64,000 bases of DNA from Hyphomicrobiales bacterium (GTDB lineage Bacteria > Pseudomonadota > Alphaproteobacteria > Rhizobiales > Beijerinckiaceae). Numbering within the stretch: the first letter of the stretch is position 1; every line of letters begins with the position of its first letter. Shown piece by piece: positions 36,060 through 43,732 of the stretch. The translations under genes and the position numbers were made by a program. The notes below the pieces were generated by a model, which was not told where the DNA came from, did not search any database, and saw nothing but the letters and a program-made list of their open reading frames with translations. The stretch is from contig UCLR01000007.1 in the NCBI GenBank assembly GCA_900473415.1, positions 186,001-250,000 on the forward strand. The letters are read 5' to 3'.

Positions 36060-37478
36060 TCAGCCCAGCGTGCGCACGTCGACGAAGTGGCCGGTCAGCG
36101 CAGCGGCTGCCGCCATCGCCGGCGAGACCAGATGCGTGCGGCCGCGATAGCCCTGGCGGCCCTCGAAATTGCGGTTCGAGGTCGAGGCCGCGCGCTGGCC
36201 GGGCTTGAGCTGGTCCGGGTTCATGCCGAGGCACATCGAGCAGCCGGGCTCGCGCCATTCGAAGCCGGCGGCGAGGAAGATCTTGTCGAGGCCTTCCAGC
36301 TCCGCCTGCTGCTTCACCAAGCCGGAGCCGGGGACGATCATGGCGTAGTCCAGGCTCTCATGGATCTTCTTGCCCTCGACGATCCGCGCGACCATCCGCA
36401 TGTCCTCGATGCGGCCATTGGTGCAGGAGCCGATCCAGATCACGTCGAGCGGGATCTCCGTCATCTTCGTGCCGGCGGTCAGGCCCATATACTCCAGCGC
36501 CCGCTTCTTGGAGGCGCGCTTGACCTCGTCCTCGATCAGCTCCGGATCGGGCACGATGCCGGTGACCGAGACGACGTCCTCCGGGCTCGTGCCCCAGGAG
36601 ACGATCGGCGGCAGGTTGGCGGCGTCGAGCTTCACCACGCGGTCGAAATGCGCGCCCTCGTCGGAGCGCAGCGTCTCCCAGTAGCGGACGGCGGCCTCCC
36701 AGGCCTCGCCCTTCGGCGACTTGGGGCGGCCCTTGAGATAGTCGAACGCCTTCTGGTCCGGCGCGACCATGCCGGCGCGGGCGCCGCCCTCGATCGACAT
36801 GTTGCAGAGCGTCATGCGGCCTTCCATCGACAGGCCGCGGATCGCCTCGCCAGCGTACTCGATCACCGAGCCGGTGCCGCCGGCGGTGCCGATCTCGCCG
36901 ATGATCGCGAGCGCGATGTCCTTGGCGCCGACGCCGGGCGCAGGCGTGCCGTCCACCTGGACGAGCATGTTCTTCGCCTTCGTCTGGATCAGCGTCTGGG
37001 TGGCGAGCACATGCTCGACCTCCGAGGTGCCGATGCCATGGGCGAGGGCACCGAAGGCGCCATGCGTCGAGGTGTGGCTGTCGCCGCAGACGACCGTCGT
37101 GCCGGGTAGGGTGAAGCCCTGCTCGGGGCCGATGATGTGGACGATGCCCTGACGCCGGTCGAGCTCGTTGAAGTACTCGACGCCGAAGTCCTTGGCGTTC
37201 CTCGCCAGCGTCTCGACCTGGATACGACTGCTCTCTTCCTGGATGCCCTTGGAGCGGTCGGTGGTCTGGATGTTGTGGTCGACGACGGCGAGCGTCTTCT
37301 CGGGCGCGCGGACCTTGCGGCCGGCCATGCGCAGGCCCTCGAAGGCCTGCGGGCTCGTCACCTCATGGACGAGGTGGCGGTCAATGTAGAGCAGGCACGT
37401 ACCGTCATCCTGCCGGTCGACGACGTGGTCGTCGAAGATCTTGTCGTAAAGCGTACGGGTGCCGTTGGTCGTCGTCAT
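36060..37478 (-). CDS. leuC: 3-isopropylmalate dehydratase large subunit
   Basis: 472 aa, aconitase-superfamily subunit that carries the [4Fe-4S] cluster. Seen: [11 protein letters not shown] at the start, [21 protein letters not shown] near residue 130 (split), [13 protein letters not shown] with one cluster Cys near 348, and [15 protein letters not shown] with the CxxC pair near 408. The C-terminal [22 protein letters not shown] is also canonical. First gene of the leu operon on this strand; it pairs with LeuD. Confidence 0.97.
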   Translation of the reverse strand: MTTTNGTRTLYDKIFDDHVVDRQDDGTCLLYIDRHLVHEVTSPQAFEGLRMAGRKVRAPEKTLAVVDHNIQTTDRSKGIQEESSRIQVETLARNAKDFGVEYFNELDRRQGIVHIIGPEQGFTLPGTTVVCGDSHTSTHGAFGALAHGIGTSEVEHVLATQTLIQTKAKNMLVQVDGTPAPGVGAKDIALAIIGEIGTAGGTGSVIEYAGEAIRGLSMEGRMTLCNMSIEGGARAGMVAPDQKAFDYLKGRPKSPKGEAWEAAVRYWETLRSDEGAHFDRVVKLDAANLPPIVSWGTSPEDVVSVTGIVPDPELIEDEVKRASKKRALEYMGLTAGTKMTEIPLDVIWIGSCTNGRIEDMRMVARIVEGKKIHESLDYAMIVPGSGLVKQQAELEGLDKIFLAAGFEWREPGCSMCLGMNPDQLKPGQRAASTSNRNFEGRQGYRGRTHLVSPAMAAAAALTGHFVDVRTLG

Positions 37479-37565
37479 GGCTTAGAGCCTCGGTCTGCGG
37501 AAATTGAGTCTGGAAACGATCAAGCCGACGGATTCAGCCGACTTGGGGAAACGGTTCGCCTGTCG

Positions 37566-37587
37566 CCGGCCGCGCAGAGGCGGCCGG
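37566..37587 (-). terminator. GC hairpin downstream of 57-aa ORF
   Basis: A perfect 8-bp stem CCGGCCGC with a six-base loop, 3 bp beyond the stop of the small minus-strand ORF at 37590. No strong U tract follows, so this is only a possible terminator. Confidence 0.4.
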
Positions 37588-37589
37588 TC

Positions 37590-37763
37590 TCAGGCGCCGG
37601 TAAGGCCCGCGGCGATGGAGGCGGTGAAGCGGCCGAAGAAGCGCCAGGGCAGGCGGGCGTGGTCATGCAGCGCGACGAAATCCTGCGTCGTCGGCAGGGG
37701 CGGCAGATGGCCCTCTCCCTGGACGGCGCTGAAGCGCTGGAACTGTTGCACGCACGGCGACAT
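37590..37763 (-). CDS. Possible small protein, 57 aa
   Basis: Lies in the 340-bp gap upstream of leuC. The product has an amphipathic, non-repetitive composition (LPPLPTTQDFVALHDHARLP, then WRFFGRFTASIAAGL) that looks more protein-like than the reverse-frame shadows elsewhere. A hairpin directly after the stop is consistent with a real transcript end. There is no good ribosome site and I know no homologue, so this is a tentative call. Confidence 0.35.
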   Translation of the reverse strand: MSPCVQQFQRFSAVQGEGHLPPLPTTQDFVALHDHARLPWRFFGRFTASIAAGLTGA

Positions 37764-37818
37764 GGCTACTGTGTAGCAGTTCCAATGAAGCCGGACAATC
37801 GATCCGGTCGCGGGCCTG

Positions 37819-38877
37819 TCATTTGCCTGACGCGGAGGCCGGTGCCCCGGTATCGACGCTGACGACGACCGACATGCCCGGCGCAAGTTCCGCGGCGAGA
37901 GGCTGGTTCGGGTCGATCGAGATGCGCACCGGCACGCGCTGGGCGATCTTGATGAAGTTGCCCGTCGCGTTGTCAGGCCGGATCACGCTGAACTCGGAGC
38001 CGGCCGCCGGGGAGAAGCGCTCGATATGGCCGCTGAGCGTTTCATGGCGCAGGGCGTCGACCGTGAAAGTGACGGGCTGGCCGACGCGCATGCCGGCGAG
38101 CTGCGTTTCCTTGAAATTGGCGATGATCCAGACCTGGTTGGGCACCAGCGCCATGAGCTGCGTGCCGGCCGATACATATTGGCCGAGGCGGGCCGAAACC
38201 TCGCCGAGCCGGCCGTCCTGCGGAGCGAGGATACGGGTATTGGTCAGGTCGATTTCAGCAAGATGGACAGCCGCCTCGGCGCCCTGCACAGCCGCAGCCA
38301 GGGACTGGCGGTTGACGATGGTGGTCTCGATGTCCTGCCGTGCGACCTCGGCGGCGGCATTGCTGGCGGCGAGGGAGGCGCGGGCCTGGTCGAGCGCCTG
38401 CTGGCTCTGGTCGGTGCTGGTCTGGCTGACAACGCCACGCTCGCGCAGTGGTTCGATGCGCCCCCAGTTTGCCTCGGCGGTGCGCAGCGCCGCCTCGGCG
38501 CTGGTGACATTCGCCACGGCAGCGCGCAGGCGAGCTTCAGCGGCTGCGCGAGCCTGATCGGAATTGGCGAGCGCAGCGCGCTGGGACGCGAGCACGGCAC
38601 GGGCCTGTTCCAGCTTCTGCGCGAAGATGCGGTCGTCGATCCGCAGCAGCAGGTCGCCGTGCTTTACCGTGGCGAAGTCCTGCACCGGAACCTCGGCGAC
38701 ATAGCCCGCGAGCTGAGGCGCGATCACCGTGGTCTGGCCGCGGACATAGGCATTCTCGGTGGTCTGGACCGTGCTCGTGAATGGCGGCAGGCGCCAAGCG
38801 TAGAGGATGACGGCGACACCGACGAGGCCGATGGCCAGAGCGACATAGGTGGAGAGCGAGCGGAACAGACGGGTCAT
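37819..38877 (-). CDS. HlyD/EmrA-family membrane fusion protein
   Basis: 352 aa. One N-terminal transmembrane helix (YVALAIGLVGVAVILYAW), the biotinyl-lipoyl half motif near VIAPQLAGYVAEVPVQDFA, a long alpha-helical hairpin rich in Ala/Gln/Arg (about residues 95-205), the second half motif LTNTRILAPQDGRLGEV, and the beta-barrel ending LAPGMSVVVSVDT. It bridges the inner-membrane pump to an outer-membrane channel. It follows the MFS pump gene by 16 bp. ATG 38877 is chosen. Confidence 0.92.
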   Translation of the reverse strand: MTRLFRSLSTYVALAIGLVGVAVILYAWRLPPFTSTVQTTENAYVRGQTTVIAPQLAGYVAEVPVQDFATVKHGDLLLRIDDRIFAQKLEQARAVLASQRAALANSDQARAAAEARLRAAVANVTSAEAALRTAEANWGRIEPLRERGVVSQTSTDQSQQALDQARASLAASNAAAEVARQDIETTIVNRQSLAAAVQGAEAAVHLAEIDLTNTRILAPQDGRLGEVSARLGQYVSAGTQLMALVPNQVWIIANFKETQLAGMRVGQPVTFTVDALRHETLSGHIERFSPAAGSEFSVIRPDNATGNFIKIAQRVPVRISIDPNQPLAAELAPGMSVVVSVDTGAPASASGK

Positions 38878-38893
38878 GATCGGAGCGGGTTGG

Positions 38894-40540
38894 TCAGGCG
38901 GTTGCGGGGGCGGCCCGTGTGGCAAAGCGCGCCTTCGAGCGGATGAATGTGATCTGGATGAGCAGGCCGGCCAGGGCGAGCCCGGCGATCAGCGAGATCA
39001 GGAGGAAGGCGTCGTTGTAGGCGAGCACGGTCGCCTCGCGCGTCGCCTGCTGGGCGAGCAGGAAAACACCCTCTGCCCGCGTCAGCGTCGTATCGGTCAG
39101 TACATGTCCATAGGAGCCGCCGAGCTGGCTGATGCGCTGCGCGACGAGCGGTTCCGCCAGGCTGAAATGCTCGGCCAGCACATTGTAATGAAAGGTCGTC
39201 CTGAGGGTGATGAAGGTCCCGAAGATCGCCGAGCCCAGCAGTCCACCGATGCTTTGGGTGAACAGGAAGACGGTGATGAAGCTGAGGATGTAGATCGGGC
39301 CACGCTTGATCGCGCTGCCCATTCCCTGGGCCATCGCCGCCGGGAGAAAGAGCCCGGAGCCGTAGGCCACGAGCGACTGGCTGAGCCAGATGTCGTGCGG
39401 CCGGGTCAGGCTGGTGGCGCTGCTGTCGAGCCAGGCGCCGAGCGAGACGCAGGCCAGCGCCGTTCCGTAGAACCAGTTCTCACGGCCCGGGCGCAGCAGC
39501 GCCGCACAGGTGAGACCGCCGGCGATGATCGCGGTCAGAATCACGGCATAGAGCGGCACGGTCTGCTCATTCTGGATGCCGAGCACCTGGAAGAAGTTGG
39601 AGGCGCCGACCGTCTGCTCTGCCAGGACGATGCGCAGCAGCAGGATCGTGCCGGCGAAATGCAGCGTCGACGGGCTTGTCAGCCAGCGAATGTCGATAAG
39701 CGGGCTGTCACGATGCAGCTCGATGATTGAGGCCAGCGTCAGACAGATGACCGCGACGGCGAGGAGCCAGCCGAGCCACGGCGCTTCCAGCCACCAGTAG
39801 ATGCGCCCGAGGCTCAGCCCCACGGCGGTACAGCCGAAACCTATCGCGATCAGCAGATAGCTGATGATGTCGAAGGGGCCGATGCACTTGACGCGCGGCG
39901 GAGTCGTCAGCGGTAGCGCGTAGACGAAGCCGAATGCCAGCATACCCAGTCCCACCTCGAACAGGGTGAGGCCGTGAAACCCGCCAAGCTCCAACAACAA
40001 TGGTGAGATGAGGCGTGTGACGGGGATGCCGAGCGTGCTGTTGGTCAGCGCCAGTGACAGCCCGACCGTGAGCTTGCGTGCCGGCGGCAACGGCTCGATC
40101 ATGTAGAAGAAGGCAAGTGAGGACATCGGCGCCGCCGCCATGCCGCTCATGAAACGCACGACGACAGCCGATGGCAGGTCGCGAACGAAAAAGAAGTTGA
40201 GCAGCGCTGCGAGCACGAAGCCGGCGATGCTGATCTCCGCGAAATTGCGCAAGCCGTACTGCATGCGGATCTTGATCAGCGCGATCGAGAGCGAAACATT
40301 CGGCGCCATGTAGGCGGCAATCAGCCAGTTGGTCTCGGCCACGGTGGCGCCGAGTTCTCCCTGGATCTGGTAGATGTTGGTGTTGACGATGTTCTGGCCG
40401 ACCTGCTGCGTCATCGACAGCGCCACGGAGGCGAGCATGTAGGCGAGCGCCCGCGGCATCGGCATGGTGAGCCAGCCTTGCGCCGAGGCCGCAGACGGCG
40501 GCGCGGCGGCGGGCGCGGAAGCGGATTCGGGCGTGCTCAT
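38894..40540 (-). CDS. DHA2-family MFS multidrug transporter (EmrB-like)
   Basis: 548 aa with about 14 hydrophobic segments. The N-terminal region IVNTNIYQIQGELGATVAE near residue 50 and the following TNWLIAAYMAP correspond to DHA2 TM1-TM2; the classical motif A and motif C are weakly conserved. With the HlyD protein it should form a tripartite drug efflux system. Its ATG overlaps the stop of marR (ATGA, 40537-40540), so the regulator and pump are translationally coupled. Substrates are unknown. Confidence 0.9.
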   Translation of the reverse strand: MSTPESASAPAAAPPSAASAQGWLTMPMPRALAYMLASVALSMTQQVGQNIVNTNIYQIQGELGATVAETNWLIAAYMAPNVSLSIALIKIRMQYGLRNFAEISIAGFVLAALLNFFFVRDLPSAVVVRFMSGMAAAPMSSLAFFYMIEPLPPARKLTVGLSLALTNSTLGIPVTRLISPLLLELGGFHGLTLFEVGLGMLAFGFVYALPLTTPPRVKCIGPFDIISYLLIAIGFGCTAVGLSLGRIYWWLEAPWLGWLLAVAVICLTLASIIELHRDSPLIDIRWLTSPSTLHFAGTILLLRIVLAEQTVGASNFFQVLGIQNEQTVPLYAVILTAIIAGGLTCAALLRPGRENWFYGTALACVSLGAWLDSSATSLTRPHDIWLSQSLVAYGSGLFLPAAMAQGMGSAIKRGPIYILSFITVFLFTQSIGGLLGSAIFGTFITLRTTFHYNVLAEHFSLAEPLVAQRISQLGGSYGHVLTDTTLTRAEGVFLLAQQATREATVLAYNDAFLLISLIAGLALAGLLIQITFIRSKARFATRAAPATA

Positions 40541-40986
40541 GAGGCGGAACTCCGCCCGGCGGCTATGTTGCGCGATGTCCGGCGCAGAACGCCGAGCGCC
40601 GCCTCCAGCTCCTGCGGTGCTATGCCCTGCAGGATATCAGCCCGCAGCTGGGCCAGGAACTTCAAGATGTCCTCGGCCTGGGCGCGCGCCATCTCCGTCA
40701 GGAAAACGCCGCGGGCGCGCCTGTCGCTCTCGACGGGGCGGCGCTCGACCATGCCGCTACGCTCTAGGCCGTCGACCAGCCGCACGAGCGTCGGCTGCTC
40801 GATATCGAGCAGGCCGGCGAGATCCGACTGGATCAGGCCGTCCTGTCGCGCAAGTTCCATCAGCACCCGGGCACGGGCGAGCGTGAGACCCATGCCGCGG
40901 GCGCGCTCGTCGACCAGCGTCCTCAGCTTGCGGTTGACGGCCGCGAGCTCGGTAGTGAAAGCGGACTGAAGCTGAACGAGATCCAT
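40537..40986 (-). CDS. MarR-family transcriptional repressor
   Basis: 149 aa, a typical single-domain MarR protein. LTLARARVLMELARQDGL, then SDLAGLLDIEQPTLVRLVDG near residues 54-73 is the DNA-recognition region, and the wing is RRPVESDRRARGVFLTE with the conserved D-R pair. It is the first gene of marR-emrB-emrA. A SlyA-type box lies 14 bp upstream of its ATG, so autorepression relieved by a drug or phenolic ligand is likely. There is little room for a leader and no Shine-Dalgarno. Confidence 0.92.
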   Translation of the reverse strand: MDLVQLQSAFTTELAAVNRKLRTLVDERARGMGLTLARARVLMELARQDGLIQSDLAGLLDIEQPTLVRLVDGLERSGMVERRPVESDRRARGVFLTEMARAQAEDILKFLAQLRADILQGIAPQELEAALGVLRRTSRNIAAGRSSAS

Positions 40987-40993
40987 AGCTCAA

Positions 40994-41027
40994 ACATAAG
41001 TAGCAAGCTAATGATTGTCTTACTTAT
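40994..41027 (-). promoter_or_regulatory. SlyA/MarR operator and promoter of marR-emrB-emrA
   Basis: TAGCAAGCTAA at 41001-41011 matches 11 of the 12 bases of the SlyA consensus TTAGCAAGCTAA. On the minus strand AAGACA (41016-41021), a 16-bp spacer and TATGTT (40994-40999) form a plausible promoter, with the box inside the spacer. A second inverted repeat, ATAAGTA (40996-41002) and TACTTAT (41021-41027), surrounds it. The predicted start site falls at or just before the marR ATG. Confidence 0.65.
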
Positions 41028-41106
41028 ATCTGCCTATGATGCATATCAAGCGCATGATCGGCGGTCCGCCATGCGTTTTATGAATGCGCTCGCTTGCGGC
41101 GGACAA

Positions 41107-41135
41107 CAAAAAACGCGGCCCGGGGGGGCCGCGTT
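41107..41135 (-). terminator. Intrinsic terminator of rplS
   Basis: Read on the minus strand: 9-bp stem AACGCGGCC with a C-rich six-base loop, followed by a run of T. It lies about 28 bp after the rplS stop codon. Confidence 0.9.
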
Positions 41136-41162
41136 CGAATTCGTTGGAGCTGAGGTCGCGGC

Positions 41163-41570
41163 TTACTTGCCGGCGGCCTTCTCGCCCTTGGCGGGCTTGG
41201 CATCGACGCGCTCGGCGATGCGGGCCGACTTGCCGCGACGATCGCGCAGGTAATAGAGCTTGGCGCGGCGCACCTTGCCCTTGCGAACGACCTTGATCGA
41301 GTCGAGGTTCGGCGAGAAGAGCGGGAAGACGCGCTCGACACCCTCGCCATAGGAAATCTTGCGGACGGTGAAGCTCTGGTTCAGGCCGCCGCCGTTGCGG
41401 GCGATCACGACACCCTCATAGGCCTGGACGCGGGTGCGCTCGCCTTCCTTGACCTTGACGTTGACCTGCACGGTGTCGCCGGGCTGGAAAGCGGGAATGG
41501 CCTTGCCTTCGCTCAGCTTGGCAATCTGCTCGGCATCGAGCTGTTCGATGATGTTCATGGGTCTCTCCAT
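41163..41570 (-). CDS. rplS: 50S ribosomal protein L19
   Basis: 135 aa. The core [22 protein letters not shown] near residue 29 (split), [21 protein letters not shown] and the basic [18 protein letters not shown] near 92 are canonical for L19. The C-terminal Lys/Ala tail is an alphaproteobacterial addition. In most relatives it follows trmD; here it is about 18 kb from trmD and on the opposite strand, with its own terminator. Confidence 0.97.
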   Translation of the reverse strand: MERPMNIIEQLDAEQIAKLSEGKAIPAFQPGDTVQVNVKVKEGERTRVQAYEGVVIARNGGGLNQSFTVRKISYGEGVERVFPLFSPNLDSIKVVRKGKVRRAKLYYLRDRRGKSARIAERVDAKPAKGEKAAGK

Positions 41571-41763
41571 GGCCGTGTTCGCGTGTGGGCACGCGGGCGT
41601 TACGGCGCGCTGTTTTCAGTTGAGTGCGGGGCCATACAGGAGCGTGCGGCATTTGTCGAGCGGCAATGCCGGCAAAGAGCGCAGGCGAGCGCGCGGCTTG
41701 GCGCAGGCGCTGCCGGCGTGCTTAGCCTTGGCGGACGCCAAATGCCATCCGGACGAATGGACC

Positions 41764-42552
41764 ATGACCGACACCGTCACCAAGACCGCCCTCATCACCG
41801 GCGCCGCGCGCGGGATCGGGCTCGCCACGGCGAAGCGGTTCCTCGCCGAGGGCTGGCAGGTCGGGCTGCTCGACATCGACAGTGCCGAACTCGCGAAAGC
41901 CGCGACCGCCATCGCCCAGCCGGAACGGACGCTGGTGCTGTCCTGCGACGTCGCGTTTCCGGAACAGCTGGAAGCGGCCTTCGCGGCGATATCCAGGCGC
42001 TTCGGGCGGCTCGATGCTCTGGTCAACAATGCCGGCGTCGCCGTGTTCAAGCCGCTGCTGGAAACGACCCATGACGAGTGGCAGCGCGTGCTCGCGGTCA
42101 ATCTCTCGGGCCCGTTCCTGGCGACGCAGCTCGCCGCGCCGTTGATGGCGGATACGGGCGGCGGCGCGGTCGTCAACATCGCTTCGATCTCGGGCCTGCG
42201 GGCCTCGACGCTGCGCGTCGCCTACGGCACCTCGAAGGCTGCCCTGATCCATCTGACCAAGCAGCAGGCGATGGAGCTGGCGGCGTTGGGCATCCGCGCG
42301 AACGCAGTCGCGCCGGGGCCGGTCGAGACCGCGATGGCGCGGGCGGTCCACAGCCAGGAGATCCGGGCCGATTACCGGGACGCCATCCCGCTCGGCCGCT
42401 ACGGGCTGGAGGAGGAGCTGGCGGAAGCGATCTTCTTCCTGTGCAGCGACAAAGCCAGCTACATCACCGGGCAGGTGATCGCTGTCGACGGCGGTTTCGA
42501 TGCCGCCGGCATCGGGCTCGCGACGCTGCGCGGCGAGCGGCGGAACATGTAG
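41764..42552 (+). CDS. Short-chain dehydrogenase/reductase
   Basis: 262 aa classical SDR. Cofactor loop TGAARGIGLA near residue 13, NNAGVAVF near 87, Ser in IASISGLRA near 139, and YGTSKAAL near 151 with catalytic Tyr and Lys. The C-terminus SDKASYITGQVIAVDGGF is the FabG-type ending. Asp (LDIDSAE) after beta-2 suggests NAD(H). Substrate unknown. ATG 41764 starts the canonical N-terminus; it diverges from rplS across 193 bp in which I see no further gene. Confidence 0.92.
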   Translation: MTDTVTKTALITGAARGIGLATAKRFLAEGWQVGLLDIDSAELAKAATAIAQPERTLVLSCDVAFPEQLEAAFAAISRRFGRLDALVNNAGVAVFKPLLETTHDEWQRVLAVNLSGPFLATQLAAPLMADTGGGAVVNIASISGLRASTLRVAYGTSKAALIHLTKQQAMELAALGIRANAVAPGPVETAMARAVHSQEIRADYRDAIPLGRYGLEEELAEAIFFLCSDKASYITGQVIAVDGGFDAAGIGLATLRGERRNM

Positions 42553-42580
42553 AGATCGAAGCTCGGGCGGGGTCGGCGCG

Positions 42581-43048
42581 CTATTTGTAGAAGCCTGCGC
42601 GCAGGTTGAGGCCGTGTTCGAGCCATACCTTCATCGCGCAGAGCATGCCGGTCCAGCCCTCGCAATTGCCATAGGAGGCCTTCAGCCCTTCCGGCGTCTC
42701 GGACCAGCCCTGCTCCGAGATGCGGACGAGCGTGCGGCCATCGTCGAGCGGCTCGAACGTCATCGTGACGGTCGTCTCGCGCTTGCCGGTCGCGTCCGTC
42801 GCGGCGGCGTTCTCGGCTGCGCCCCAATGCAGGACGATGCGCTTGTCCCGCTCCACCTCGACGACCTGAACCGGGAAGGCGCCGGGGAAGTCGTGAAAGT
42901 CCCAGGTCACGACCGCGCCGGTCTCGATCCGCCCTTTCGCGCCTCCCGTTGTGAAGAAATGGGAGAGGTGCTCGGGATTGACCACTGCTTCGAAGACTTC
43001 ATCGACCGGCTTCGCGATGCGGCCGGCGACGCTGAATTTCAGATCCAT
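42581..43048 (-). CDS. SRPBCC/AHSA1-domain protein
   Basis: 155 aa START-like fold. DLKFSVAGRIAKPVDEVFEAV near the start, PEHLSHFF, TWDFHDFPGAFPVQVVEVE and EQGWSETPEGLKASYGNCEG are typical of AHSA1-type proteins that pair with ArsR regulators. Ligand unknown. ATG 43048 has GGGAGGA upstream. It is divergent from arsR, and the operator between them presumably controls both. Confidence 0.88.
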   Translation of the reverse strand: MDLKFSVAGRIAKPVDEVFEAVVNPEHLSHFFTTGGAKGRIETGAVVTWDFHDFPGAFPVQVVEVERDKRIVLHWGAAENAAATDATGKRETTVTMTFEPLDDGRTLVRISEQGWSETPEGLKASYGNCEGWTGMLCAMKVWLEHGLNLRAGFYK

Positions 43049-43058
43049 CGGATCCTCC

Positions 43059-43097
43059 CTTGCTCGCCCTCTTATCATGTTATAAAAATATAACATG
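43059..43097. promoter_or_regulatory. ArsR operator palindrome overlapping the arsR start codon
   Basis: Perfect 9-bp arms CATGTTATA (43076-43084) and TATAACATG (43089-43097) around AAAA. The second arm contains the arsR ATG (43095). TATAAA (43081-43086) is a good -10 whose start site would fall near 43093-43095, and TTGCTC (43060-43065) is a weak -35 with a 15-bp spacer. Bound ArsR would block both directions. Confidence 0.75.
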
Positions 43098-43475
43098 TCA
43101 ACGGACGATCAGGACGATGCGCTCTTCAAGGCTCTGGGCCATCGTGCCCGGCGCCGGATTCTCGACGCGCTGAAGGCGGAACCGCGCACGACGGGGATGC
43201 TCTGCGAGCTCATGCCGGAGCTCGATCGCTGCACTGTGATGCAGCATCTGAAGGTCCTGGAAGAGGCGGCTCTGGTGGTCTTCGAACGGCGCGGCCGCGA
43301 GCGCTGGAACCATCTCGACGCGCTGCCCATTCACGGGATTCACGAACGCTGGATCGGCCCTTACGCAGCCTATGCGGCTTCGCTGCTGAGCCGCCTCAAG
43401 CGGATGAGCGAGGGGGAGTGCGCGCCGGTGAGCACGCCCGCTACGAAAGACACCGAAGACGCCGGTAGTCGCTAG
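43095..43475 (+). CDS. ArsR-family winged-helix repressor
   Basis: 126 aa. LFKALGHRARRRILDALKAE near residue 10, then CTVMQHLKVLEEAALVVFER is the recognition helix and wing (about residues 46-66). The metal-binding CxC of arsenic sensors is absent, so it belongs to the non-metal ArsR group that accompanies SRPBCC proteins. There is no Shine-Dalgarno before the ATG, which lies inside the operator, so leaderless translation is likely. Confidence 0.9.
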   Translation: MSTDDQDDALFKALGHRARRRILDALKAEPRTTGMLCELMPELDRCTVMQHLKVLEEAALVVFERRGRERWNHLDALPIHGIHERWIGPYAAYAASLLSRLKRMSEGECAPVSTPATKDTEDAGSR

Positions 43476-43732
43476 CTCGGCGACCTGGCTCGCCCCTTCC
43501 TGCGGAGCCGGTCCTTGCCGCAGTGCGGCATATAATGTCCTTGCACCCGCCCGCGAACGGCGCGAACCTCCCCTGACATGCCTCTTCGACGGCCGTCCGG
43601 CCTTGCTCGGGCCGGTGCGACCGCCGCCCGACCGGCGCGCCCGGGGCTTGCCTTTCCCCGTTGCGCCGGCCTCCCTCCGCGTTGATGCGGGCCTGCACTC
43701 GCTCCTCGCGGTCCAACCCGAAGGAGGACGTC

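Noticed and set aside
37479..37589. Leucine attenuator upstream of leuC
   Set aside because: No Leu-rich leader peptide and no terminator/antiterminator pair with a U run could be found next to leuC.
43531..43536. TATAAT as -10 of a promoter for the EF-G-like gene
   Set aside because: The hexamer is perfect but no acceptable -35 lies 15-19 bp upstream, and the distance to the gene is about 200 bp.
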